In this document: piece after piece, positions 52,886 through 61,029 of the stretch
Layout: each line of letters opens with the position of its first letter
Position numbering within the stretch: the first letter of the stretch is position 1
Origin: Chryseobacterium bernardetii
GTDB lineage: Bacteria; Bacteroidota; Bacteroidia; Flavobacteriales; Weeksellaceae
Reading direction: 5' to 3'
Length of the DNA: 64,000 nucleotides
NCBI RefSeq assembly: GCF_003815975.1
Contig: NZ_CP033932.1
Location: 3,391,501 to 3,455,500, forward strand
The notes under the pieces: generated by a model
What the model was told of the DNA's origin: nothing
Seen by the model: the letters and a program-made list of their open reading frames with translations, nothing else
The model's database searches: none
Translations under genes and position numbers: made by a program

Positions 52886-54067
52886 ATGATGATAAATAAT
52901 GGAAAAAGCTTAGCTTATAAACTCATTCTAACAATAGTGCTGGTGGTATCATCCATACATTTAAGTTACAGTCAGGAACCACTACCGTTCAGGAATCAGA
53001 TTAGTAAAGTATTCCATTCAAAAGTTTTAAACGAGGACCGCCAGTTTTGGATTTATCTTCCAGAAGGTTACGATAAAGGAAATAAACTGTATCCGGTAAT
53101 TTATCTTTTGGATCCTGACCAGAACTTTGCCTATGTTACCGAGATGGAAAGATTCCTTTCTGATCGGTATCGGATGCCAAAATCTATCGTCGTAGGCATA
53201 GTCAATACTGATAGGGTACGTGATTTTACTCCAGTCCATTCCATGACATTTCATGGAAAATTCGACAATAGTTTACGTAATACTGGCGGAGCCAAAAAGT
53301 TCTTAAGTTTTTTGCAACAAGAGGCTGTTCCTTTCATCGAATCTAATTTCAGGACAGCACCATATCGTACACTGGAAGGACATTCCCTTGGCGGATTATT
53401 TTCACTGTATTGTAAGAATGAAGCACCTGAAATGTTCCAGTCATACATTATCATCAGCCCGGCCATTTATGGCGGAAACATGGCAATTTTACAACAATTT
53501 TCAGAAGCACTTCAAAAGAATATTAGCCGTATCGGCTATCTTCATCTTTCCATTGGAGATGAACCTGATGGCTTTGGACCTGTTAGAACATTGAATGAGA
53601 ATCTGAAAAAATATGCGGACAATAAGTTGATATGGAATTTTAAACAGTATTCCAATGAAGACCATTTTTCCGTAGGGTACCAGAGCATGTATGATGGATT
53701 AAAATTTATATATTCAAAATGGTTTCTGGATCCTCGGGATACTTCAAAGGTAAAATCATATATGGATATCAAAACGCATTTTGATACTCTTTCGGGGCTC
53801 TATGGATATCAGGTTATTCCAGATGAAGATTTTCTTAATGAGAGTGGATATCAGAGGCTAAATAATAATGATTTTGTTCACGCTATTGAAATTTTTACAG
53901 AAAATGTAAGAAATAACCCTCAGTCGGCCAATGCTTACGACAGTCTTGGGGAGGCATATATGAAAAGCGGTAATAAGAATAGCGCGATTAAAAATTACGA
54001 AAAATCAATCAAACTGGATCCGCACAATCAGAATGCCGTACACATGCTGCAGGAGCTTAAAAAATAA
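52886..54067 (+). CDS. esterase-like alpha/beta hydrolase with C-terminal TPR
   Basis: A 393-residue secreted protein from the ATG at 52886. The signal peptide covers LILTIVLVVSSIHLSYSQ. The putative esterase (Fes/IroE or esterase D type) domain has the oxyanion strand YPVIYLLDPDQNFAYVTEME, the nucleophile elbow GHSLGGLFSL and the late acid and His region (DEPDGFGP, NEDHFSVGYQ). The last 70 residues are one or two tetratricopeptide repeats (ANAYDSLGEAYMKSGNKNSA). Siderophore esters or other acyl compounds are possible substrates. Confidence 0.85.
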   Translation: MMINNGKSLAYKLILTIVLVVSSIHLSYSQEPLPFRNQISKVFHSKVLNEDRQFWIYLPEGYDKGNKLYPVIYLLDPDQNFAYVTEMERFLSDRYRMPKSIVVGIVNTDRVRDFTPVHSMTFHGKFDNSLRNTGGAKKFLSFLQQEAVPFIESNFRTAPYRTLEGHSLGGLFSLYCKNEAPEMFQSYIIISPAIYGGNMAILQQFSEALQKNISRIGYLHLSIGDEPDGFGPVRTLNENLKKYADNKLIWNFKQYSNEDHFSVGYQSMYDGLKFIYSKWFLDPRDTSKVKSYMDIKTHFDTLSGLYGYQVIPDEDFLNESGYQRLNNNDFVHAIEIFTENVRNNPQSANAYDSLGEAYMKSGNKNSAIKNYEKSIKLDPHNQNAVHMLQELKK

Positions 54068-54235
54068 TTTTGTGAAATAAAAAAACAACTATTACTGTTG
54101 AAAATTATCTTCAAAATAATATTTCTGAAAATATATTGTAATAACATCCGATAGTTGCTGTGCTGCGGGTAGAGCATGACAGTATCATATAAATTTTCTT
54201 CTGTTAAGTAACAATAAAGATCAGAGGTCTTAAAG

Positions 54236-55873
54236 CTATTCTTTTATTTTATAAGCCTTTATATAGAAGTTTGGATCAATATCAACTTTATTAATGAGAG
54301 TATTGTTTAGATCATAGGATTGCCATGAAGTGTTTGGAGAAAGCCAGTCTTCTATACCGGTAATTTTAATGGGCATCGTAAAATTATCAATACAATTTGT
54401 AAATCGATACTGTAGCTTATTATCTGCAATAAAATATTCCAGCACTGGAATCTGAGACGTTCTCAGGTACTGGTCGAATACAGCATTAAAGTTTATTCCT
54501 GACTGCCTGTTAATATAATTTTCAATTTGTTCTGTGGTAACAACCTGATGATAAAATTGAGTGTTCAGTCCACGCAGTATTTTTAAAAATTTCTCATCAT
54601 CATTCATAATGGTTTTAATCATATGAATAAGAGCCCATCCTTTTACATATCCGTCTGAACTTCCATCTTCATTGATGCCGTATCTGCCGATTATAGGTTT
54701 ATCATTTTCAATAGTTTTGTATCTGCCTGAAAGAAATTCTTCACCCGCTTTTTTTCCAAACAGATCCGAAAGTACAAGTTCTTCTGCCAGCCCGGCAAAA
54801 CCTTCCTGAATCCATCGGTCTGCAATATCGCCGGCAGTAATACTGTTTCCGAACCATTCATGTGACATCTCATGAATAACGATTCTGTCGGTCTTTTTTC
54901 CCCAGCCTGTTTTTGACACATCATTTCCTTTGTAAGTTCCCTTCGTAAAATTATTACCATATGCAATAGCACTTTGATGTTCCATTCCTATATATGGTGC
55001 TTCCACAATTTTGAATCCGTCTTCATAGAACGGATAGGGGCCAAACCAATGTTCCAAAGAATTCATTGCCTGAATGGATTCAGGAATCAGGTGATTTTCT
55101 GCTTTTCGCTTATGATAATCGAGAACCCAATAATCCATACTCAGTTTTCCATTCTGCCCCATATAGCTCTTTTTGATATTTGTATAATTTCCCATATAGA
55201 AAGAAATACCATAGTGATTGATTGGGGTAACTACTTTCCAGGTATATTTCATGATGCTATCCGATATCCGTTGCTGTTTTATCAGTCGCCCATTACCTAT
55301 AGCTTTTAAAGATGAAGGAGCAATTATTAAAATAGAAGCTCCTTTGTCCGGTTCATCATACAGCATATTTTTACATGGATACCACAGGCTTGCACCTTTA
55401 TACTGGCAAGCCACCGAAACCCAGGGACGGTTTAAGGAGTCTTTGGCCCATACAAAGCCTCCGTCCCATGGCGGGGATAAAGATTCCACAGGTGTACCTG
55501 AATAATAAATACTGATTGTATATTTTTTATTTTTACGTTTTCTGGCCCCTGAAACATACCATATATTGCCTTTATTCTGAAAGTTGAGCTTTGTTCCATT
55601 TTGAATAACGCTATCAATTACCAGAGGTTTTATAAGGTCAATCTGCATGAATTCAGCAGGCTCTTTCGAAATTACTTTATATCTTATTGTATTATTTCCT
55701 GTTATAGTTTTTGTTTTATAATCTGGTTTAATAGTAATGTCGTATGATAATAGGTCCCACCAGCTTTTTTCCGGTGTTACAGATCCCACTAAAGAATCTT
55801 CTTTTGATGGCTGTTGTGCAAAAGCCCAGTTGGTGGCAAGCAATATGAAAATAAACCTAAGCATATGTACCAT
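54236..55873 (-). CDS. M1 family metallopeptidase, short secreted form
   Basis: A 545-residue protein from the ATG at 55873; a start at 55864 (MLRFIFILLATNWAFAQ) is equally plausible and the upstream ORF start at 55909 is not. The signal peptide is followed by the M1 beta-domain (YDITIKPDYKTKTITGNNTI), the GMEHQSAIAYG motif, the zinc site HEMSHEWFGN and the Glu ligand in WIQEGFAGLAEEL. It lacks the long helical domain of aminopeptidase N, so it is similar in length to leukotriene A4 hydrolase-like enzymes. Periplasmic peptide cleavage is likely. Confidence 0.9.
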   Translation of the reverse strand: MVHMLRFIFILLATNWAFAQQPSKEDSLVGSVTPEKSWWDLLSYDITIKPDYKTKTITGNNTIRYKVISKEPAEFMQIDLIKPLVIDSVIQNGTKLNFQNKGNIWYVSGARKRKNKKYTISIYYSGTPVESLSPPWDGGFVWAKDSLNRPWVSVACQYKGASLWYPCKNMLYDEPDKGASILIIAPSSLKAIGNGRLIKQQRISDSIMKYTWKVVTPINHYGISFYMGNYTNIKKSYMGQNGKLSMDYWVLDYHKRKAENHLIPESIQAMNSLEHWFGPYPFYEDGFKIVEAPYIGMEHQSAIAYGNNFTKGTYKGNDVSKTGWGKKTDRIVIHEMSHEWFGNSITAGDIADRWIQEGFAGLAEELVLSDLFGKKAGEEFLSGRYKTIENDKPIIGRYGINEDGSSDGYVKGWALIHMIKTIMNDDEKFLKILRGLNTQFYHQVVTTEQIENYINRQSGINFNAVFDQYLRTSQIPVLEYFIADNKLQYRFTNCIDNFTMPIKITGIEDWLSPNTSWQSYDLNNTLINKVDIDPNFYIKAYKIKE

Positions 55874-55959
55874 TTTAAAAGTTTGTTTGCAGAATAATAT
55901 ACAAAACACTGTTTTTAACCTATTTATAATTAACTATAACTAATTTCTTTGATCTTAAG

Positions 55960-57138
55960 TTAGTTAATGGTGTTGATTTTTTGCTTGAGCACTGAATAAA
56001 TTGGTTGCAATACAAGCTTTGACAAATCTAAATTCCACAAAGGCTGGCTTTGATTTACAACAACCAATGTTTTGCTGTTAATATCGAATTCTTCAATAAA
56101 ACAGTAATATACCCATTTGATAATAGTAATGCGGGTATCCTTTCCCTTATGACGCGCTAGGCAGTAAAGCGAGTAAGTTGAATCTGTGTTGATTGACATG
56201 ATTTGAGAAAGGATCTGTTCTTTGAGGTAAACTGTTCTTCCGGAAGAAATCCACCCTGCCAATCGCTTTAACCTGCCTTTATTGGAAATGACAAAACGGT
56301 TGTCAAAATCAGGAATCGTTTTCCATTGCTCCCCGGGAAGATCTTTCAGGGATAAATTAAAACAAGCAGGTGGGTTATTCTTATCAATGATAGGCTTGCC
56401 TAGCTTTTTCCATAGGGAAGTATTAAATAGCCTGTCCGAAGAATCTGTGTTATCCTTTACTATAAAATCTTCTTTTGTTGGAGTATAAGACTTTAAAAAC
56501 CAACGAAATCCACCTGCGGTTAAGAATTCCTTATTGATAACATCCCTAATGCTTTCGGGAGCAATACCCAGTTTTTTCTCCGCTGCATACATGCTGTTAA
56601 AATCAGATAGTAATTCTCCTTCAATACTATACTGGCTAACTGCCTGCATATAGATAACTTTACGATTTTTTGCTCTGTTCTTCTCAAAAATTTTGAGCCG
56701 TATTGCTTGAGATGAAGTTTTCTCCAGATTCCGGTAATGTATATGGAGCCTGTTGTCATCCTTAGGAATAATAAGAATAGAGCGGTCCTGATAATCAAAT
56801 TTTTCAATAAAATGGTAATACACAAGACGCATCACAGATTTCCTGTACTTTTGGCCGTTCAACGATAAAGTACAGTGTGCACTGTAGTTATGACTTTGCA
56901 GATAATTATTAGGATGTTTTACAAAAATCAGTTTCATGATCAATTCCTGTATTTTCCATTCTTTACCATTAGGAAGAGTGGTAAATCGTTCAAGGCTTTT
57001 TATACGGCCATAGTTGGAGATCATATAGTTTTCGTAGTTCTCAATCAGCTTCCATTCTTCATCCGGAAGATCTTTTAAAGAGTTGTTGTATAAAACGTCT
57101 TTTACATATTGGTCTTCAAATTCGGGAGGTAATTTCAT
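55960..57138 (-). CDS. duplicated NUMOD4/degenerate HNH protein
   Basis: A 392-residue protein with two copies of the NUMOD4 motif of homing endonucleases: residues 21-50 (DEEWKLIENYENYMISNYGR) and 258-290 (EQWKTIPDFDNRFVISNKGR). Each is followed by a stretch like HNH_3 in length and order (RLVYYHFIEKFDYQDRSILI and KWVYYCFIEEFDINSKTLVV), but the catalytic His-Arg and the His of the HIDGN loop are absent. Between them a NUMOD1-like DNA-binding segment occurs (YSIEGELLSDFNSMYAAEKK). It may bind DNA without cutting it. No intron or mobile flank is visible. Confidence 0.7.
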   Translation of the reverse strand: MKLPPEFEDQYVKDVLYNNSLKDLPDEEWKLIENYENYMISNYGRIKSLERFTTLPNGKEWKIQELIMKLIFVKHPNNYLQSHNYSAHCTLSLNGQKYRKSVMRLVYYHFIEKFDYQDRSILIIPKDDNRLHIHYRNLEKTSSQAIRLKIFEKNRAKNRKVIYMQAVSQYSIEGELLSDFNSMYAAEKKLGIAPESIRDVINKEFLTAGGFRWFLKSYTPTKEDFIVKDNTDSSDRLFNTSLWKKLGKPIIDKNNPPACFNLSLKDLPGEQWKTIPDFDNRFVISNKGRLKRLAGWISSGRTVYLKEQILSQIMSINTDSTYSLYCLARHKGKDTRITIIKWVYYCFIEEFDINSKTLVVVNQSQPLWNLDLSKLVLQPIYSVLKQKINTIN

Positions 57139-57338
57139 AAGCTTAATTTATAAAGATATTCTGATTATTGGTAAAGCAAAAATAAAAAACTTAATTAAAA
57201 AGAATTTAGTTGTGGTATTTGTGCTCCATAGTTTGCAATGTAGATAAAAATTCAATAATATGAAGCCCATTCACTAGGTTTATCAAACTTGGATCTGTCA
57301 GTTTCTTCTTAAGTTGTCTTATACTTTTTATCTTTTTT

Positions 57339-57367
57339 TTGAAAATTCACAAAAAATTGTATATTTG
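57339..57367 (+). promoter_or_regulatory. consensus promoter of the aspartokinase transcript
   Basis: TTG (57339-57341), an 18-nt spacer and TATATTTG (57360-57367). It places the transcription start near 57373, about 12 nt before the leader peptide ATG. Confidence 0.75.
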
Positions 57368-57384
57368 CCAAGCAAAAAAAGAAA

Positions 57385-57441
57385 ATGATATTATCTAACT
57401 TAAAAAAAGGAAAGAAACAGTACTTACGTCCGGCGTCGTGA
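57385..57441 (+). CDS. leader peptide with lysine run (attenuator)
   Basis: An 18-residue ORF, MILSNLKKGKKQYLRPAS, that is too short for a functional protein. Codons 7-11 are Lys-Lys-Gly-Lys-Lys. It starts about 12 nt after the predicted transcription start and ends at TGA 57439-57441. The stop codon overlaps the 5' half of the predicted antiterminator (57435-57441). Lysine is an end product and usual inhibitor of LysC-type aspartokinase, which is encoded directly downstream, so stalling on Lys codons would report lysine shortage. Confidence 0.7.
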   Translation: MILSNLKKGKKQYLRPAS

Positions 57442-57507
57442 GTCATTTCCTATTGGTTAGAAATTAAATACATCAGGAGCTTGTCATCACGACAAGCTCT
57501 TTTTTTT
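57435..57507 (+). promoter_or_regulatory. attenuator: antiterminator and terminator for lysC
   Basis: Terminator: GAGCTTGTC (57477-57485) pairs with GACAAGCTC (57491-57499), a perfect 9-bp stem with a 5-nt loop, followed by eight T. Antiterminator: GTCGTGA (57435-57441) is complementary to TCACGAC (57487-57493), which covers most of the terminator loop and the start of its 3' arm. Formation of either excludes the other. A ribosome at the leader stop codon would mask GTCGTGA and let the terminator form; one stalled on Lys codons would leave it free. Confidence 0.72.
57477..57507 (+). terminator. strong intrinsic terminator 27 bp before lysC
   Basis: Perfect 9-bp stem, ATCAC loop, eight T. It sits between the promoter and the aspartokinase start codon, so it cannot be a normal gene-end terminator unless the leader is the gene. 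Confidence 0.88.
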
Positions 57508-57534
57508 GAAAAAAAATTAACAATTTAATATATT

Positions 57535-58854
57535 ATGAAAGTATTGAAATTTGGAGGGACTTCGGTAGGAAGTCCGGAAAGGATCGAACAGTTATTACCA
57601 ATTATCAGATCTCAGCCATCAGATAAGCACCTTGTTGTTTTATCAGCTGTTTCTGGCACCACAAATGATCTGGTGAAATTATCAGAGCTATATGAAGGCA
57701 AGGATATTGAAGGAGCTTACAAACATATTGATCTGCTGCATCAGAAATATAAAAAATTTGTAAATGAACTGTTTAAAACAGATAAAGGGATTCAGGAAGC
57801 TTCGGTTTTTATTGACAACATTTTTGACCTGTTTTATCAGTTCAAACATAAAAATTTCAATTCCAGTGCAGAACGTATTATACTTGCGCAGGGTGAGATT
57901 ATTTCAACAACCCTTTTTCATTTATACTTAAAGGAAAAAAAAGTTCCCTCCATACTGTTATCTGCATTAGATTTTATGCTGATTGATGAAGATAAGGAAC
58001 CTAACATTGATGAAATCAGGAAGAAAGCATCTCTTGAAATTGCAAAACACGGGGAGGAAACTTTATTTATTACCCAAGGATATATATGCAGAAATGCTCA
58101 AGGTGAAATTGATAATCTGCAAAGGGGAGGCTCTGATTACACGGCCTCATTACTGGGAGCAGCATTACAGGCTGAAGAAATTCAGATCTGGACAGATATT
58201 GATGGATTTCACAACAATGATCCGAGATATGTTCAGAATACAAAGTCTATAGCAAGGCTAAGTTTCGACGAAGCTGCTGAACTATCATATTTCGGGGCCA
58301 AAATCCTTCATCCTCAAAGTGTTTTCCCTGCAAGAAAGTATAATGTTCCTGTAAGATTATTGGACACAATGAATCCTTCTGCTGTCGGAACATTAATTTC
58401 CGGAGAAACTACTAATCAAAACCAGATTGTAGCGATTGCTGCTAAAGATGGAATTACGGCCATCCGTATTCAGTCTTCCCGTATGCTGATGGCTTATGGC
58501 TTTTTGAGAAAGGTTTTTGAGGTTTTTGAACGGTACAAAACACCTATAGATATGATTACAACTTCCGAAGTGGCTGTTTCCCTTACCATTGACCAAACAG
58601 ATAACCTCTCGGAAATTGTAAGAGAATTAAACTCATTTTCAGCAGTTGAAATTGATAGTGAGCAGTCGATCATATGCATTGTCGGAGACTTTAGGAAAAA
58701 TAATCACGGGTATGCAACTATTGTCTCTGAAGCGGTAAAACATATTCCATTACGAATGATTTCTTATGGAGGAAGTGAAAATAATATTTCATTATTAGTT
58801 CCCTCTATTTTCAAAATAGAAGCTTTGAGATCATTGCATAATAGATTATTTTAG
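57535..58854 (+). CDS. lysC: aspartate kinase, LysC (class III) type
   Basis: A 439-residue monofunctional aspartokinase, first enzyme of the aspartate pathway to lysine, threonine and methionine. The N-terminal kinase motif is KFGGTSVGSPERI; the ATP and aspartate site is LQRGGSDYTASLLGAALQ with IWTDIDGF. Two C-terminal ACT domains follow (AAKDGITAIRIQSSRML, then IICIVGDFRKNNHG). The segment PIDMITTSEVAVSLTID matches the lysine-binding part of E. coli LysC, which supports lysine inhibition. No homoserine dehydrogenase is fused. An attenuator precedes it. Confidence 0.93.
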   Translation: MKVLKFGGTSVGSPERIEQLLPIIRSQPSDKHLVVLSAVSGTTNDLVKLSELYEGKDIEGAYKHIDLLHQKYKKFVNELFKTDKGIQEASVFIDNIFDLFYQFKHKNFNSSAERIILAQGEIISTTLFHLYLKEKKVPSILLSALDFMLIDEDKEPNIDEIRKKASLEIAKHGEETLFITQGYICRNAQGEIDNLQRGGSDYTASLLGAALQAEEIQIWTDIDGFHNNDPRYVQNTKSIARLSFDEAAELSYFGAKILHPQSVFPARKYNVPVRLLDTMNPSAVGTLISGETTNQNQIVAIAAKDGITAIRIQSSRMLMAYGFLRKVFEVFERYKTPIDMITTSEVAVSLTIDQTDNLSEIVRELNSFSAVEIDSEQSIICIVGDFRKNNHGYATIVSEAVKHIPLRMISYGGSENNISLLVPSIFKIEALRSLHNRLF

Positions 58855-58900
58855 AAAAGTGAAATTATAATAGATAAGAAAGTAAATATCGTTAGCAAAG

Positions 58901-58922
58901 ACCGCTTATAAAGGCGGTTTTT
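58901..58922 (+). terminator. intrinsic terminator after lysC
   Basis: ACCGC (58901-58905) pairs with GCGGT (58914-58918), followed by TTTTG. Confidence 0.65.
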
Positions 58923-58954
58923 GCTTTATTTCAATAATTTTAAGAGGTGAGTAT

Positions 58955-58991
58955 ATAAAAAACCTGCAAAATCATTGATTTTTGCAGGTTT
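58955..58991 (-). terminator. terminator of the minus-strand stress operon
   Basis: AAACCTGCAAAATCA (58960-58974) pairs with TGATTTTTGCAGGTTT (58976-58991) with one bulged base. On the minus strand it is followed by a run of T, TTTTATAT. It stands 180 bp beyond the last gene; the DNA between them (58992-59170) shows no supported gene. Confidence 0.65.
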
Positions 58992-59170
58992 AAATGCAGG
59001 CCTGTAATATTCATTACTGATAATGGAACAGAGGAATTTACAAAACTGGGTCTTGACCTTTCGAAAATGAAGAATGAATAAGGAGACTGATAGAATTTAA
59101 AAAATTTTATAAAAACCAGAAAATTCATTTTTAATGTATTGTATCATTTTGAATAGTAAAAGATTGGTTT

Positions 59171-59992
59171 TTAAGATCTGATGAATTCCAGGAGATCTTT
59201 ATTGATAGTCGGATGCTCTGTAGTTGGCATACCATGCGGGAAACCAGGATATGTGATCAGTTTTCCGTTCTTTAATAATTTAATTGATTTTAATGCCGCA
59301 TTGGCAATAGGAACGATCTGGTCATCTTCACCATGCATTACCAAAACAGGAATGTCCACAGCTTTAAGATCTTCCGTTAAATCCGTTTCTGAAAAGGCTT
59401 TGATACCGTCATAATGAGCAACAATTCCGCCCATTAGTCCCTGTCTCCACCAGTTTCTCTGTACTCCGTCTTTTACATCAGCTCCTTCTCTGTTGTAGCC
59501 ATAGAAAGGGAAAGTAAGATCATAATAAAACTGGTTTCTGTTGTTCATCGTCTGTTCTCTGATGTTGTCGAAAACTTCCATAGGAACGCCGTCAGGATTA
59601 TTCTCACTTTTCACCATTACCGGTGGAATAGCGCTGATCAGCACTGCTTTCTTAGCTCTTCCATTTGCATATTTGTTAACATAACGGATTACTTCACCAC
59701 CACCAGTTGAATGCCCGATGTGTATAACATCTTTCAGATCTAAAAATTCAACCAGCTTAGCGGCATCAGAAGCGTATTGCTCAATAGTGTGATTGTAGAT
59801 ATTCTGACTGGAACGCCCGTGGCCTCTTCTGTCGTGGGTAACTACTCTGTAGCCCTTCTGTAAAAAGAAGATCACCTGTGCATCCCAGTCATCAGATGAT
59901 AAAGGCCATCCGTGGTGAAACATCAATACAGGTCCTTCTCCCTGATCTTTGTAAAAAATTTCTGTTCCGTCTTTTAAGGTTAGTGTGCTCAT
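59171..59992 (-). CDS. alpha/beta hydrolase, cofactor-free haloperoxidase type
   Basis: A 273-residue cytoplasmic hydrolase. The oxyanion strand is FHHGWPLSSDDWDAQ, the nucleophile elbow is IGHSTGGGEVIRYV (Ser about residue 95), the acid is in VMHGEDDQIVP and the His in YPGFPHGMPTTEHP. The DRRGHGRSSQ and GRAKKAVLISAIPP segments are the usual marks of the non-haem chloroperoxidase/arylesterase branch. It is the last gene of the operon, 50 bp after the DsbA-like gene. It may hydrolyse peroxy-acids or esters; the true substrate is not known. Confidence 0.9.
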   Translation of the reverse strand: MSTLTLKDGTEIFYKDQGEGPVLMFHHGWPLSSDDWDAQVIFFLQKGYRVVTHDRRGHGRSSQNIYNHTIEQYASDAAKLVEFLDLKDVIHIGHSTGGGEVIRYVNKYANGRAKKAVLISAIPPVMVKSENNPDGVPMEVFDNIREQTMNNRNQFYYDLTFPFYGYNREGADVKDGVQRNWWRQGLMGGIVAHYDGIKAFSETDLTEDLKAVDIPVLVMHGEDDQIVPIANAALKSIKLLKNGKLITYPGFPHGMPTTEHPTINKDLLEFIRS

Positions 59993-60042
59993 GTTGTTTA
60001 TTTTTAATGTTATGAATTGATTTTGTTTACATATTTTTCTGA

Positions 60043-60561
60043 TTAATAGGCAGTATTTTCACGTACCAACTGGAAAAGGTCTTCGGCACCGCCGTTGAAT
60101 TTATTTCCGTTAATGAAAAAAGAAGGCGTTCCGTTTACTCCGCTGATGACACCGCTTTCAAAGTCTGTATCTACTTTTTCTGCCAGTTCCTGCTTATGAA
60201 TATCAGCTTTGAACTGAGGGATATTTAAACCGAGTTTTTCTGCAAGTTTTAACGGGAGACCGTCATTCAGGAATTCCTGATTTTCATAAATAGCATCATG
60301 CATTTCCCAGAATTTTCCCTGCAAAGCTGCCGCTTCTGCCGCCAGTGCTGCCGTTCTTGCATACTGATGCATTTCTGACAGCGGAAAATTCCTGAATACA
60401 AATCTGATCTGATCTCCGAATTCTTTCATTAATTCTTTAAGAACCGGATAGGCTGCTCCGCAGTAAGGACACTGATAATCTCCGTATTCTACAATGACTA
60501 AGCTGGCATTGGAGTTGCCCTGAGTGTGGTCAGCATTGCTGACTGATGGTTTTAATGACAT
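60043..60561 (-). CDS. DsbA-like thioredoxin-fold protein, cytoplasmic
   Basis: A 172-residue thioredoxin-fold protein of the DsbA/FrnE branch. The active site is CPYC within VEYGDYQCPYCGAAYPVLKE; the cis-Pro loop is VNGTPSFFINGNKF. The helical insertion lies between about residues 75 and 130. There is no signal peptide, so it acts in the cytoplasm, for instance in disulfide reduction or glutathione-independent repair. It is 2 bp from the peroxiredoxin gene, which suggests that it recycles that enzyme. Confidence 0.88.
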   Translation of the reverse strand: MSLKPSVSNADHTQGNSNASLVIVEYGDYQCPYCGAAYPVLKELMKEFGDQIRFVFRNFPLSEMHQYARTAALAAEAAALQGKFWEMHDAIYENQEFLNDGLPLKLAEKLGLNIPQFKADIHKQELAEKVDTDFESGVISGVNGTPSFFINGNKFNGGAEDLFQLVRENTAY

Positions 60562-60563
60562 AA

Positions 60564-61025
60564 TTATTTTGTGTTAAGGTTTTCTAATGCTTCTAAAATT
60601 CCGTCTGCGCCAGGATTGATGGCGGTGGGAGAGAGGTAGCTCCATTCGATGATGCCGTCTTTATTGATGACAAAAAGGGCTCTGTTGCATTCTCCTTCTT
60701 CGTCATTGTAAACACCATATTTCCTGGCTGTTTCTCCCTTAGCTTCAAAGTCTGCAAGCAGAGGAAAGTGCAGGTTTCTGGATTGTGAAAATGCCAGGTG
60801 GCACCATTTGCTGTCTACGGAAATTCCGAAAATCTCTGCATCATATTTTTTGAAATACTTCAGCATTTCGTTGTACAATACCATCTGGTCACTGCACACC
60901 GGGCTCCAGTCAGCCGGGTAAAATGCAAGGATGACATTTCTTCCTCTGAATTCCGATAAGGTAATTTTCTGATCTGGGGTTGCAAATAATGTAAAATCAG
61001 AGGCAACCGTATTTTTTTCTAGCAT
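60564..61025 (-). CDS. peroxiredoxin (AhpC/TSA family)
   Basis: A 153-residue thiol peroxidase. The peroxidatic Cys lies in FYPADWSPVCSDQMVLYNEM, the usual PxxxS/TxxC layout with Ser in place of Thr. A second Cys in EGECNRALFVINKDG could be the resolving residue. The length fits AhpE- or Prx5-like one- or two-Cys enzymes that reduce peroxides and peroxynitrite. It lies between a DUF1275 gene (4 bp) and the DsbA-like gene (2 bp), so reduction by the latter is likely. Confidence 0.9.
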   Translation of the reverse strand: MLEKNTVASDFTLFATPDQKITLSEFRGRNVILAFYPADWSPVCSDQMVLYNEMLKYFKKYDAEIFGISVDSKWCHLAFSQSRNLHFPLLADFEAKGETARKYGVYNDEEGECNRALFVINKDGIIEWSYLSPTAINPGADGILEALENLNTK

Positions 61026-61029
61026 AGGA

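Noticed and set aside
55960..57138. Active homing endonuclease or group I intron
   Set aside because: The HNH histidines are absent and no split host gene or intron core is found nearby.
58992..59170. Possible remnant ORF (RPVIFITDNGTEEFTKLG) after the lysC terminator
   Set aside because: Short, without a start codon, and it partly translates the terminator hairpin; no family match.
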